Shown here piece after piece: positions 23,357-33,005 of a DNA stretch of 64,000 nt. Source of the stretch: Nostoc sp. FACHB-110. Lineage in GTDB: Bacteria > Cyanobacteriota > Cyanobacteriia > Cyanobacteriales > Nostocaceae. Each line of letters starts with the position of its first letter. Within the stretch, counting starts at the first letter, position 1. The stretch lies in the NCBI RefSeq assembly GCF_014697425.1, contig NZ_JACJRU010000045.1, positions 1-64,000 of the forward strand. The letters run 5' to 3'. A program made the position numbers and the translations under genes. Below the pieces are notes generated by a model. The model ran no database searches, had not been told where the DNA came from, and saw only the letters and a list, made by a program, of their open reading frames with translations.

Positions 23357-26300
23357 ATGTCTCTAGTATTCCAACACTTTGATACGCGATTAAATCAATG
23401 GATTCATACTGATGGAGATAATAAAAATCCTGACTCAATTTTAACGGAAAAGTTAGATAATACTCTACTAGAATTCTACTTTCCAGGTCAACAATTTTCT
23501 TTTGGTCATATAGATGAACACTCTTCTTCAGAGGATTTAAGAAATCATCCAGATGGACATACGCTTTTATTATCTTCTAAAACCCGCTTATTGTACGGTG
23601 CGCCAGAATGTCTAGAAGTAATTGAGAAATTATGTCCTGATAGAAAAGATAGAGGAGCTTATGGTTCAATTTTTCTGGGGGAATGTAAAAATTCAATTCA
23701 TGAAGAATTAAATATTTTGATTGTAGATGACTCTACGGAAGCTCAAGGTGAAAATGGAGGAATTATTGACAAGAAAGTGGCGTTTAAATTAGTAGGGGAT
23801 TGTTATGGTCAAATTTCTTCCCAATTATATAACCTTTTAACTAAAAGGGAAGAACAGTCTGACAAAAGTTATCGTGTGATTCAGCATCGTTTTGGTTGGA
23901 CAGAAGGAGATGGAGAAGATACTAAATATAGATTTGGTAAAGGTACTCTAAGACCATACAAAATTGAAAAGATAAAATACGCAAATCCTAACAACAAACC
24001 CAAAATAGATTTAATTCTCCCCCTTTCCAGTTTCAAAGGCACAGATAAGGATCGCCCTGGTGGAGCTATTAAACCGCAGATTCAGCCAGGACTTTACAAA
24101 CAAAAAATCTGGTTAAGCGAGAAATCACAGTCAGAAAGAGGTAAAACAGCAATTTCGCAACTATTAGCTTCATTCCCCCAAGGCATTAAAGACTTTGCGG
24201 AGGAACTAGAAGCCCAAGCCCAAAAATTAGCCGAATCCCAAAGTGACCCTAGAAAAGTTGCACAACTTTACTGTCAGAAGTATGAAAAGCGCAAAGCTTT
24301 TACTGAAGAACAGAAATCATCTTTAAAAGCAGAGATTTCCGAGCAAGTTGTTGATGGTTCACTTGCTAAAGAATTAGAATTACTCACTCTTAATCAAGCT
24401 GAAGAACAATTTGAAACAAGTGATGAATTAGATGAGAAGTCAGAAAAAGATGATTTATTGATGTATAAACTGATTAAGGCTGACTTAATTGGAGGGCATA
24501 ATCAGCTTTTAGAAACGGAGAAAGTTAGGAAAGAACTTAGTAAATTTGTCCAAGGCGAGTGGCGAGATATTGCTTTGGGGCGGACGCTAACTTTTGACAG
24601 AGGGATGATCATTCCATCCAAGAATTTGAAGAATGGGGAAATTTGTGTACCTTGGTTAGATGACGGAGAGAAAGTTCTAAACTTCCGCTCTCCGTTTCTC
24701 AACTCTAATGGTTTGTGCGTATCTACCAATAAAATTGTTGATGATTGTTTAGCCCCAGACGGGACACGTTTAGAAGGAATTATAGTAGTTAATGATGAAG
24801 ATTTGGAACGTATCAAAGCAAGGCTAGGAGAGAACGAAGTTGCTCCCCTAGAAACAGAATCCCAACGCCAAGGACGCGATTTTGATGGTGACTGTATAGG
24901 GGTAGCCCTTGCAAGTAAGTATCCTAATTTTACAGCCGAAGCAGAGTATAGGACTCTGCCAGCCAACGCTTATCTTCCTACTGTTAAAGAAAAGAAACAA
25001 TCATTTTATATAGATGGTAAACAACCACCATTTGAAGAAATCGCTATTCACATGAGCGATAGTATCAGCGTGGGCGTGATTAATAATCAAGTGACCGCAT
25101 TAGAGGCATTAGAGTCGGAAATTGAGATTTTTAAAATTTACGGAAATCCTGAACAGAAATCACAATATTTAGACCGAGTATTAGAACATTATCAAAAATT
25201 ATTAGCAGCCGAAAATTATGAACACCCCAAGCCAATTAGAGAAGAATATAAGCCATACATACAAGAGTTTGTAGCATTAGCCCAAAATCCTCAGAGAACT
25301 CCTGAAATTATTTCTCAGGCAATGGACAAGAATCGCTTGATGTATAGGAGTATGATTGAGGAGGCTTGTTACCAAAACCAGATAGCTGTAGATTTATTTA
25401 AAAGTTCTAAAAAGCCAGCAATGGGTTTAATTAGAGAAAATAATCGCTATTTATATCGACAAGTTGATTATATTAAAGATAAAAAATCGCCCACAGCTTA
25501 TTTAAATTCTGGAATAAAAACTGAGGGCTATTCCCCAGTAGAATTATTAATTAACCAAACAAACAAATATTTTCAGGAATCGAAACTTGAATCCCGTCCC
25601 ATTGTTCAATTTGGTGATTTATTTAAAGGGGTCGAGTTCACCCCACAGCAGAGATTTGCGGCGATCGCTGCAAAGTACGAATTTGACCGCTTGTACAATG
25701 CTGCTGCGAGAATGGAGGGAAGGCGTTCATCAGAGCGAGGCCCAAGTGCCATCATCCAAACGCCGCAGGGGACTAAACTCGAAATCACGAATCTTTTACG
25801 CTACAAGCATCCTCTCATCTGGAAAGCACAGTCCATCAACTTGAAGTTGGAAAAAGACTCACACTCCTCAAAATTAATTGCTCTAGCCCAAATCAACAAC
25901 GAGCAAGACGATAGAGGTCAGCCCAAGTACAGTCCACTGGGAACAGTCAGCCAAGAGTCGATTGAGTCACATGGATTCAAGCCAGGGACAAAAGCCAGCA
26001 ACGCTTCGGTGGTTGAGTTCAAGCCTGAACTGACCAAAGGGCAAACCAAACTAATGTTTTCGCAAGCTTATAAATTTGCTGAAGAATTTCACTCAAGCAT
26101 ACCAGAGCAAGAGAGATTGTCGGCGGCGGCGGCGGCGTGGAGTGTTGGGGCGGCACGACAGGATGAATTGGAATCAATTCAAAATTCAAAATTCGTCTTG
26201 GAAAGTTTGCTCAACGGGGGGGAACCCCCGCACGCAACTTTCCGCAAAATTCAAAATGAAAGCCCTATTTACAAAAAAAATCCCAACTTTGTGTTTGCGG

Positions 26301-28561
26301 CGTTTGGTGAAGAAATTATTTCCCGGCTAGGACAGATGCAATTTACCGACCTAAGAGTTGGGACTTTAAGCAATGAGGCGAACAACTTCAAAGGCAAAGA
26401 GTGGAATCAGGATGAAAAATGCTCAGTAGAGATCCGGGCATCGCACCACCCGCCTGAACATGAACGCCACGGCTTAAGGTTAGTGTTTGTCCAGGATGGT
26501 GATGGGGAATATAAGGAGTTCGCACCACTGGAACCAAGGACGGGACAATTACCGATTGGCACAAAAGCTCTAGCTAATGTTGTACCCGGAGAAACTTATA
26601 CAGCGAATGCCACAATTTCTCTGACAGGGACAGAGCCAATAGAGTTTACTATCCGAGAAATCAAGAAATTTACTTATGCTGACAAGGTTTTCCACTCTCA
26701 AGAAATGATGTTAGAAATTGGGAAAGTACCAGTACCAACAGGGGTAGTAAAAATTCAACTGGATGGTAAAATTCTGGGCGAATTAGACGCAGATTCGATT
26801 AAGCAGCTTCAGGCAGTAAATTACATTAAAGATGGCAATCCACTCAACCTAAAACTGACAACTATATCAGACAAGTATAATGCTTTTGTGATTGCCGAAT
26901 CCCCAAATGGGAATCTACTAAAGATTGATAAAACGAATTCTTACGATTTTAAAGACCAAAAATTTAACGATACAGACTTCAGAAGATTTACCTTAGATGT
27001 ACCCCAATCTCAAATTAGAGATGCAGTGTTTTTGGATGGGGAACCGTTGGGTTTTTTACATTTCAAAAAAGATAAAGAAGCACTCAAACAATTAGGAGTT
27101 CTCAATTTTGGAAGACTAACTCCAGTACCAGCCACATTGCAAAGTAATATCTCAACAACAATGATGGTGAAGATTGACCCAACCACTATTAAGTATCCTG
27201 AAGTTTGGGTGAAAGAAAATCAAGTGTTTGGTCAACAGATAGATAATCAAGAACAACACAGGGCAATCGAAAAAACTGCACCAATTTTGTACAAAATCAA
27301 AGAACGCCCTACCATGTTGTTCGCCAGTGCTGAGGATAAAGAACTTGGCATCACCAAAATGTCCGTGGACAATCATAAAGTTGAGACGGTAACTCAATGG
27401 TTGAATCAGAAGAATGTAGCGTTCTCTCCTGTATCACCAGAAAATGTACCACTGGAAACAAAGAAGGGGCTGGCTGTTTTTACCTTGGTAAATTCATCAA
27501 TTCCTGAATCAGTTCAAGGGGCAATGACTCATAAGTTTGGGAACGTGATTGAGTCTCAGTCTGAATACGAAAAGAAAGTGCGTAGTCTGCCTGACCGACC
27601 AAAACACCTCAAACCACCACAGCTAAATCATTTAGTAACGTTATCTCAAACGCCGCCGCCAATACATGAAAGTACAAAAGAATCAGTGGTAATCTCCGGC
27701 AAGCCAATTCCAATGAATTTCCCACTAATGCTGCACGGGGAACAGAATCCTTTACCTGTAAATACTTGCATTGATGCGATGCGGGGTCACGGCAGAGTTC
27801 ACACCACCAGGGCGTATGAGCCTTACCAACAATATGGTTTTAAGGAGTGCGATATTGCTCTAGCGAATGGTGGCGGTAAACAAGTCGCGTTTCGAGTAGG
27901 TAAGCAGTATCAAATCACGCAAACAATGATTGCAGATCCCCAGTATCAGCAGCAGTGGGCGAACATGGAAAAGCACTCAGCTAAAGCACTGCCAGAATTA
28001 TTCACTGGTAAGCCCCAAGTGTGGGGGCTTCAGATGGAGCCGTTGGGGGATTATGTGGATGGTAAGATAATGCCGTTTGAGCAGCAAAACAAAACCGCAC
28101 CTAGTCAAGAATCTCAAACCGTAACCATCGACCATCTGCGCTCGTGGTACATTGCGGCTAGTAACTTGGGTAAGCCAGAAGCCTACCAGCAACGAATTGT
28201 CGAAATTGCCAAAGAGTTTAAGACGACTGGGCAGTTGTCGCCCAAAGCAATGAAAGCAATGGAGAAAGACACAGTTAACCGAATTGCTCAGATTACTCAT
28301 AAAATCGTGTCAGCTTTGGGTCAACCAGGGGATGATGGTAGTACCTGTGTCCAAGGCAAGGTTTATGATGTTAGTTTTCACCCTGAGCGTCAAGATTGGG
28401 CGATCGCTCAGAAAAACGGTGATGTGATTTTGAGTGTGCAAGCTGGGCTGGTTCAAATCAACAGAATCTCTCCTCAAGTTTTACAAGATTTTGAAGCTGC
28501 TAATAGTAAACTTGATGAGGTTTTAGAAACTAAAAAACAAGCAGCAGGATTTCAAAGATGA
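23357..28561 (+). CDS. Giant RNA-polymerase-like (double-psi beta-barrel) protein
   Basis: A 1734-residue protein. Residues about 405-515 resemble the catalytic barrel of RNA polymerase beta'. LGRTLTFDRGMIIPSKNL corresponds to the GRSVIV.P.L region, NFRSPFLNSNGL (Arg444) to RAPTLHRLGI, and GRDFDGDCIGV (Asp508, 510, 512) to NADFDGDQMAV. DbDGD is the metal-binding signature shared by cellular RNA polymerases, YonO-like phage enzymes and eukaryotic RNA-dependent RNA polymerases. A Lys-containing segment near residues 220-230 (LPLSSFKGTDKD) could be the second barrel, but this is weak. Residues about 1455-1515 (TCIDAMRGHGRVHTTRAYEP) vaguely resemble PUA/ASCH-like domains. A hairpin insertion sits at residues about 948-963. 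Transcription or primer synthesis on the element is inferred; I know no characterised close relative. Confidence 0.6.
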   Translation: MSLVFQHFDTRLNQWIHTDGDNKNPDSILTEKLDNTLLEFYFPGQQFSFGHIDEHSSSEDLRNHPDGHTLLLSSKTRLLYGAPECLEVIEKLCPDRKDRGAYGSIFLGECKNSIHEELNILIVDDSTEAQGENGGIIDKKVAFKLVGDCYGQISSQLYNLLTKREEQSDKSYRVIQHRFGWTEGDGEDTKYRFGKGTLRPYKIEKIKYANPNNKPKIDLILPLSSFKGTDKDRPGGAIKPQIQPGLYKQKIWLSEKSQSERGKTAISQLLASFPQGIKDFAEELEAQAQKLAESQSDPRKVAQLYCQKYEKRKAFTEEQKSSLKAEISEQVVDGSLAKELELLTLNQAEEQFETSDELDEKSEKDDLLMYKLIKADLIGGHNQLLETEKVRKELSKFVQGEWRDIALGRTLTFDRGMIIPSKNLKNGEICVPWLDDGEKVLNFRSPFLNSNGLCVSTNKIVDDCLAPDGTRLEGIIVVNDEDLERIKARLGENEVAPLETESQRQGRDFDGDCIGVALASKYPNFTAEAEYRTLPANAYLPTVKEKKQSFYIDGKQPPFEEIAIHMSDSISVGVINNQVTALEALESEIEIFKIYGNPEQKSQYLDRVLEHYQKLLAAENYEHPKPIREEYKPYIQEFVALAQNPQRTPEIISQAMDKNRLMYRSMIEEACYQNQIAVDLFKSSKKPAMGLIRENNRYLYRQVDYIKDKKSPTAYLNSGIKTEGYSPVELLINQTNKYFQESKLESRPIVQFGDLFKGVEFTPQQRFAAIAAKYEFDRLYNAAARMEGRRSSERGPSAIIQTPQGTKLEITNLLRYKHPLIWKAQSINLKLEKDSHSSKLIALAQINNEQDDRGQPKYSPLGTVSQESIESHGFKPGTKASNASVVEFKPELTKGQTKLMFSQAYKFAEEFHSSIPEQERLSAAAAAWSVGAARQDELESIQNSKFVLESLLNGGEPPHATFRKIQNESPIYKKNPNFVFAAFGEEIISRLGQMQFTDLRVGTLSNEANNFKGKEWNQDEKCSVEIRASHHPPEHERHGLRLVFVQDGDGEYKEFAPLEPRTGQLPIGTKALANVVPGETYTANATISLTGTEPIEFTIREIKKFTYADKVFHSQEMMLEIGKVPVPTGVVKIQLDGKILGELDADSIKQLQAVNYIKDGNPLNLKLTTISDKYNAFVIAESPNGNLLKIDKTNSYDFKDQKFNDTDFRRFTLDVPQSQIRDAVFLDGEPLGFLHFKKDKEALKQLGVLNFGRLTPVPATLQSNISTTMMVKIDPTTIKYPEVWVKENQVFGQQIDNQEQHRAIEKTAPILYKIKERPTMLFASAEDKELGITKMSVDNHKVETVTQWLNQKNVAFSPVSPENVPLETKKGLAVFTLVNSSIPESVQGAMTHKFGNVIESQSEYEKKVRSLPDRPKHLKPPQLNHLVTLSQTPPPIHESTKESVVISGKPIPMNFPLMLHGEQNPLPVNTCIDAMRGHGRVHTTRAYEPYQQYGFKECDIALANGGGKQVAFRVGKQYQITQTMIADPQYQQQWANMEKHSAKALPELFTGKPQVWGLQMEPLGDYVDGKIMPFEQQNKTAPSQESQTVTIDHLRSWYIAASNLGKPEAYQQRIVEIAKEFKTTGQLSPKAMKAMEKDTVNRIAQITHKIVSALGQPGDDGSTCVQGKVYDVSFHPERQDWAIAQKNGDVILSVQAGLVQINRISPQVLQDFEAANSKLDEVLETKKQAAGFQR
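26174..26256. repeat. Hairpin and AATTCAA repeats inserted in frame in the polymerase-like gene
   Basis: AATTCAAA heptamers (26174-26195) are followed by a hairpin with outer arms GGAAAGTTTGC (26200-26210) and GCAACTTTCC (26234-26243) and inner arms GGGGGGG and CCCCC. Another AAAATTCAAAA unit closes it. The reading frame is kept and gains roughly 25 residues. Confidence 0.65.
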
Positions 28562-28632
28562 TAAAAAATAAACTACTTCTTAGTAGCTTGCTTTTGCAAA
28601 TTGTACTAACTAACTGTAGGCATCCTGGGTAG
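28558..28632 (+). CDS. Possible lipoprotein-like small ORF, truncated
   Basis: The ATG overlaps the polymerase-like gene's stop (ATGA), so coupling is possible. The 24 codons encode a lysine start, a leucine-rich hydrophobic core and an imperfect lipobox (LTNC), then a TAG. After the TAG the same frame continues about 20 codons (QPVVVQVSSYIPM). It could be a decayed small lipoprotein of the entry-exclusion type, or chance. The remaining gap to cas2 shows nothing. Confidence 0.3.
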   Translation: MIKNKLLLSSLLLQIVLTNCRHPG

Positions 28633-28779
28633 CAGCCTGTAGTTGTTCAAGTGTCATCTTATATTCCGATGGCGAATAATTGTAGAGTATGAAATCTCCA
28701 ATCAACTTTATAAATTAGGTAAGAGGCAATCAAAATTTTAAATTAATATGCTAGTTTATTTTACTATCAACCAGCAAAA

Positions 28780-29058
28780 TTAAATAATAATTGACCCCGG
28801 ATACTCGGTAACAGATGGTTCTCCCCATGTTTCAATTTGGTTAAAAGTATGCCTACTTAAAGGATAAAATCGAATGCTATCTTCTGAAAAATTTATTTGT
28901 TTACGGAGTCGTTTTTTTAGTTCGATATATTTTTCTTGATTGAGAATACATTCAAATACAGAATACTGAACTCTTCTACCATAACCTTCTAGTAGCTCTG
29001 ACACTTGTTTGCGCCTTTTATCGCAGGGAATGTCATATACTACTACATAAAAAAGCAT
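28780..29058 (-). CDS. cas2: CRISPR-associated endonuclease Cas2
   Basis: A 92-residue protein with the Cas2 ferredoxin-like fold: beta-1 LFYVVVYDIP with the conserved Asp, the DKRRKQVSELLEGYGRRVQYSVFEC region split across helix 1 and beta 2, and a C-terminal beta strand. The length is typical. Three bases separate it from cas1 upstream. It forms the structural core of the Cas1-Cas2 integrase that inserts spacers. The motifs are clear. Confidence 0.95.
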   Translation of the reverse strand: MLFYVVVYDIPCDKRRKQVSELLEGYGRRVQYSVFECILNQEKYIELKKRLRKQINFSEDSIRFYPLSRHTFNQIETWGEPSVTEYPGSIII

Positions 29059-29061
29059 AAG

Positions 29062-30054
29062 TTATCGAATTTGATAAGGATTGTATAATTGACTAGGTTG
29101 ATAAATAAATTCTTTAAAAAATTTAATTTGCTGTGTCATTAAATCCCAGCGAGGCTGTTTTTCACCTTGAGTATTTTGAACTTCTTCTTCCAGACGTTGG
29201 AGGAAATGTTTTATATATTTTGGACGACCACAATTATTTAAATAACAGCCACCATTCTTATAATCAAAGTCTTCTTGAATATCCATAATCTTGCTGTTAA
29301 CTAGCCATAATACCAAAGAATCAATAATTGGTACACGGAATTCTTCGATTAAATCGGAAGCAAGAGCCGCATGACGTTCTGTTCCTTGGTGTAAGCAAGC
29401 GTAGTAAGGATCTAGTCCTTGAAGTTCAATTAGTGTCAGCAGATGATTCCACAAAATCTGGTATCCAAAACTTAACATTGCATTTACGGGATTTCCCGGT
29501 GGGCGACGGCTACGTGCTAAAAATACAAAATCGGAATTATTTAAACATTCACCAAAAGCCGAAAAGTATTGTGCAGCACCCGCACCTTCTAATCCCATCA
29601 ATCGCTCTATTGTTTCGGCTTCTTCTGATTTTTGTACCAAAACTTCTAAACTTTTTATAGCCAGATCAGCAGTATTTGTTGGATTACGTCGCTGCTGTCT
29701 CATTAGAAAAGTACGGCTATTTTTTAATTTAGCTCTGACAATTCTTCTGGCTACTAGCAACCGCTCGATAGATGTTAAATTTTGCTGATAGCGGGATAGT
29801 TGACGATATCCTCTCTCAATTGGCATCAGCCTACCATAACAATATCCCATACGAGATAAATAGGCTATTGGAATATTTCGCCATAAACAAGTACGAATTA
29901 CTTGAGTAGTAATTTGAGACTTTCCAAATATGAGTATTTGTTCAATTAGTGGTAATTGCACTTCATTGTGAATTGTTCCTCCTTGTTTAACAATTAACAT
30001 TTCTCCCTTCAGGGCAATATAACACCCTTGTCTCGAAACATAGAGTGTACGCAT
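29062..30054 (-). CDS. cas1: CRISPR integrase Cas1
   Basis: A 330-residue integrase that inserts new spacers at the leader end of arrays. The N-terminal beta domain begins RTLYVSRQGCYIALKG. The catalytic domain shows the conserved Glu in MGLEGAGAAQYF, the His in LHQGTERHAALA and the Asp/Glu in SDLIEEFR. It is close in style to Cas1 of type I-D/III systems of cyanobacteria. The gene lies between a Csx18-like gene and cas2 in a tight minus-strand operon, divergent from array A. No reverse-transcriptase fusion is present. Confidence 0.95.
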   Translation of the reverse strand: MRTLYVSRQGCYIALKGEMLIVKQGGTIHNEVQLPLIEQILIFGKSQITTQVIRTCLWRNIPIAYLSRMGYCYGRLMPIERGYRQLSRYQQNLTSIERLLVARRIVRAKLKNSRTFLMRQQRRNPTNTADLAIKSLEVLVQKSEEAETIERLMGLEGAGAAQYFSAFGECLNNSDFVFLARSRRPPGNPVNAMLSFGYQILWNHLLTLIELQGLDPYYACLHQGTERHAALASDLIEEFRVPIIDSLVLWLVNSKIMDIQEDFDYKNGGCYLNNCGRPKYIKHFLQRLEEEVQNTQGEKQPRWDLMTQQIKFFKEFIYQPSQLYNPYQIR

Positions 30055-30057
30055 ATC

Positions 30058-30321
30058 TTATTTTCTATTATCTTTAGTTATTTGTGAATTGTGAGTAATG
30101 ATTTCAGATACTATTGTTCTAATTTGAGAGGGTTGCAAAAATTTAACTATTGCATCTCCGGCTGCGGCATTTATAAAACTAGCAATTGTAACTAAAGCAG
30201 TATTTACAATTACTGTTGCTAATCCTAAAGGAGCTATTAATAATATAATGAGAGTAATGGCTCCATTGAGTAATGCAACTCCTAAATTCCGAACTAACGC
30301 TGCACGAGAAGAAAGGTACAT
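30058..30321 (-). CDS. csx18: Csx18-like small membrane protein
   Basis: An 87-residue hydrophobic protein with two closely spaced membrane helices (LGVALLNGAITLIILLIAPLG and LATVIVNTALVTIASFINA, both approximate) and a polar tail. It is the first gene of the csx18-cas1-cas2 operon, 3 bases before cas1. Small membrane proteins of this type (Csx18) occur in cyanobacterial type III loci; their role is not established as far as I know. The match to Csx18 is from recollection of size, hydrophobicity and context. Confidence 0.55.
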   Translation of the reverse strand: MYLSSRAALVRNLGVALLNGAITLIILLIAPLGLATVIVNTALVTIASFINAAAGDAIVKFLQPSQIRTIVSEIITHNSQITKDNRK

Positions 30322-30616
30322 AGTTTTGATAGTTTAGATTTCTCTAGGTTGTTTATATCTCTGAAAATAAAAGCTAATTTGATAATTGCCTAGTGTTTTT
30401 ATGCGAATGACGAATTTATGTAAATTTCTAATTTTTCTGCGGCAGGGTCGGCAAAAGCGGGAAATACCTGTTGTTGCGTTGACCCCGCCGATCCCTTTCT
30501 GGATAAGGGTTTTAGCTGATTTTACCCTCTTGGTTAATATTAAAATTTTCGTGTTCGCTAACCCCGTCGCAAATGGGATCTGGACTCTAGCCCCCACAAG
30601 GGTTTATAGTAGAGGG
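30322..30616 (+). promoter_or_regulatory. Leader of CRISPR array A
   Basis: This AT-rich then GC-richer stretch precedes the first repeat. It shares blocks with the leader of array D at about 43280-43477: TGCGGCAGGGTC, then CCCCG.CGAT with TTTCTGG, and ACCCCGTCGCAAATGG close to the array. It also separates the array from the divergent csx18-cas1-cas2 operon and so should contain promoters for both. Confidence 0.75.
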
Positions 30617-31406
30617 GTCGCTTCTCTTTTGAGAAGTGGAATTAATGGAAATCTTTACTTTTGGAAGCTTGCAAATCTTTAATGAACAGCAGGACAGTCG
30701 CTTCTCTTTTGAGAAGTGGAATTAATGGAAATCGCGCCATCATCCCAAACGATCGTGTCGATGTCTCTAGTCGCTTCTCTTTTGAGAAGTGGAATTAATG
30801 GAAACGCAAAATTACTCTTCGCTTGTGCTATTTTAGATATGTCGCTTCTCTTTTGAGAAGTGGAATTAATGGAAACATGCAGAAACTATCGAAGAATCCT
30901 AGGTTGTTATTGTCGCTTCTCTTTTGAGAAGTGGAATTAATGGAAACTCTTGATAACAAAAAATAAAACCCTTAGCTAATAAGGGTGTCGCTTCTCTTTT
31001 GAGAAGTGGAATTAATGGAAACCTTTAAAGGATCTTACGAAGTTTTTGCTAAATTCTCTGTCGCTTCTCTTTTGAGAAGTGGAATTAATGGAAACCGATT
31101 CACCCTACTACTCTAAAAAAAGTAAGTAGCGGGTCGCTTCTCTTTTGAGAAGTGGAATTAATGGAAATCTTAGTTATAATGGGGGTTAACTACATTGGTT
31201 AACCCTTAGCACAGTCGCTTCTCTTTTGAGAAGTGGAATTAATGGAAACCTGGGTATAATCTTTGCATTAACTCAGCCGTATGCCAGTCGCTTCTCTTTT
31301 GAGAAGTGGAATTAATGGAAACTAGTCATTGTCATATTGCCCCCTTCTTCATGTAAGCAGGCCACGCCAGGTCGCTTCTCTTTTGAGAAGTGGAATTAAT
31401 GGAAAC
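30617..31406 (+). CRISPR. CRISPR array A: 11 repeats of 36 bp, 10 spacers
   Basis: Repeats start at 30617, 30697, 30770, 30841, 30912, 30987, 31060, 31133, 31214, 31287 and 31371. The repeat begins GTCGCTTCTCTTTTGAGAAG (stem CTTCTC/GAGAAG, TTTT loop) and ends TGGAATTAATGGAAAC. Repeats 1, 2 and 8 end in T instead of C. Spacers are 35-48 nt, a wide range typical of type III. The 3' ATGGAAAC would become the crRNA 5' handle, so transcription is rightward. Confidence 0.97.
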
Positions 31407-31743
31407 TGAATATGACAGTTTGGCGTGGTAGATGTGGTGTTAAAAGCCTGCACTAACAATGTGATTCATACTGCATTTTTCAAATAAATTTTTCTGACGG
31501 ATCTATAGCTGTTTTTTTACGGACACCAAATTTTGAGTCTGAAACCTTTATCATGACTGGCTTTGAGAAATTTTCTATCAAAATGAGACTCGTCAAAACG
31601 CCGAAAAGCTTGCGTTGGCTACGTTTGGAGCTTTTTTATAAAACGAAAAACTTGACAGGCGAAGGCTGAAACAGTAGTTTTGAATGAGACCCGTCAAAAT
31701 GAGTTCTAAAAGTCTTGTATTTCAGGGCTTCTGCAACTAAGGG
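31407..31743 (+). promoter_or_regulatory. Leader of CRISPR array B
   Basis: No gene. It matches the region before array E (about 44070-44319) in several blocks: CGGATCTATAGCTG with a T-tract, GAACTTGACAGGCGAAGG versus AACTTGACAGGCAATGG, GCTGAAACAGTAGTTTTG and AATGAGACCCG. The conserved order and spacing mark it as a duplicated leader. TTGACA in the shared block could be a -35 element. Confidence 0.75.
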
Positions 31744-32881
31744 GTCTCCGCCAACAATGCGGAGGCGAATTAATGGAAACATGCTACAACTGCCTTAAGT
31801 GGTCAAGGATTGAGTCTCCGCCAACAATGCGGAGGCGAATTAATGGAAACATTTAAGATATTTTCTCTTACACGAACTATCAAAGAAAGTCTCCGCCAAC
31901 AATGCGGAGGCGAATTAATGGAAACACTAAAATGGTTCAAAAAACGGTTAAATTTACTCAGTCTCCGCCAACAATGCGGAGGCGAATTAATGGAAACACT
32001 TATAATTACAATGAGTTTGGATTCAAAGATTTGTCTCCGCCAACAATGCGGAGGCGAATTAATGGAAACATAACGGTGAAGAACGTCGATCCAACAATGA
32101 ATCCTACGTCTCCGCCAACAATGCGGAGGCGAATTAATGGAAACAGAAGAACAATGTCAGCGCAATCTACTAGCTGCTAAAGTCTCCGCCAACAATGCGG
32201 AGGCGAATTAATGGAAACAATTAAGCTTACGCCCCGTGGAACAACAACGCCAGCGTCTCCGCCAACAATGCGGAGGCGAATTAATGGAAACGAATACTGA
32301 TCGGCTCCAGCTTTGACCACGGCAGCAAAGTCTCCGCCAACAATGCGGAGGCGAATTAATGGAAACCAACTTCTATAAGTTCTTCTGCTTTGGCGGTTGA
32401 AGTCTCCGCCAACAATGCGGAGGCGAATTAATGGAAACATCTGTTTAGTACTGGTCTTCCATCCTGCCAAGCCATAGTCTCCGCCAACAATGCGGAGGCG
32501 AATTAATGGAAACTTTGCAATTTGGGGTGGGGTCGCCTGTCAACTGTTGGGTCTCCGCCAACAATGCGGAGGCGAATTAATGGAAACACCCGGCAATCCT
32601 TGTATACCCGGCAATCCTTGTAGTCTCCGCCAACAATGCGGAGGCGAATTAATGGAAACCGTTCATTTGCAGCTAGTGTTTGAGGTTCGCTTATATGTCT
32701 CCGCCAACAATGCGGAGGCGAATTAATGGAAACATGTCATAGACATTGTTAACTGGGTTAGGGTTAAAGTCTCCGCCAACAATGCGGAGGCGAATTAATG
32801 GAAACATGACAGCGACAATACCGCCGTCTTTTACTTTATGCAAAGTCTCCGCCAACAATGCGGAGGCGAATTAATGGAAAC
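31744..32881 (+). CRISPR. CRISPR array B: 16 repeats of 37 bp, 15 spacers
   Basis: Repeats start at 31744, 31814, 31889, 31961, 32033, 32108, 32182, 32255, 32330, 32402, 32477, 32551, 32623, 32697, 32769 and 32845. The repeat begins GTCTCCGCCAACAATGCGGA (stem CTCCGC/GCGGAG) and ends GGCGAATTAATGGAAAC. Spacers are 33-39 nt. The spacer at 32588-32622 contains an internal direct repeat that encodes a collagen-like peptide on its complement. Repeats are essentially invariant, so the array looks active. Confidence 0.98.
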
Positions 32882-33005
32882 TTACACTTCCCACGTAAAA
32901 ATTGCAGATTAATTATGCTGATATATACTTCTATTAGAAAAATATAAAGTTGCAGAAATTAATAATTCAAAATTTAGAAAACAATTTTAATATATTTAAC
33001 AATTG

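Noticed and set aside
30334..30682. ORFs on both strands in the array A leader
   Set aside because: The region is conserved as a leader with the array D leader, and the frames are not conserved between the two.
31810..32726. Several ORFs across CRISPR array B on both strands with repeated peptide units
   Set aside because: They are translations of the repeats and spacers; the 37-bp period cycles frames and there is no independent coding evidence.
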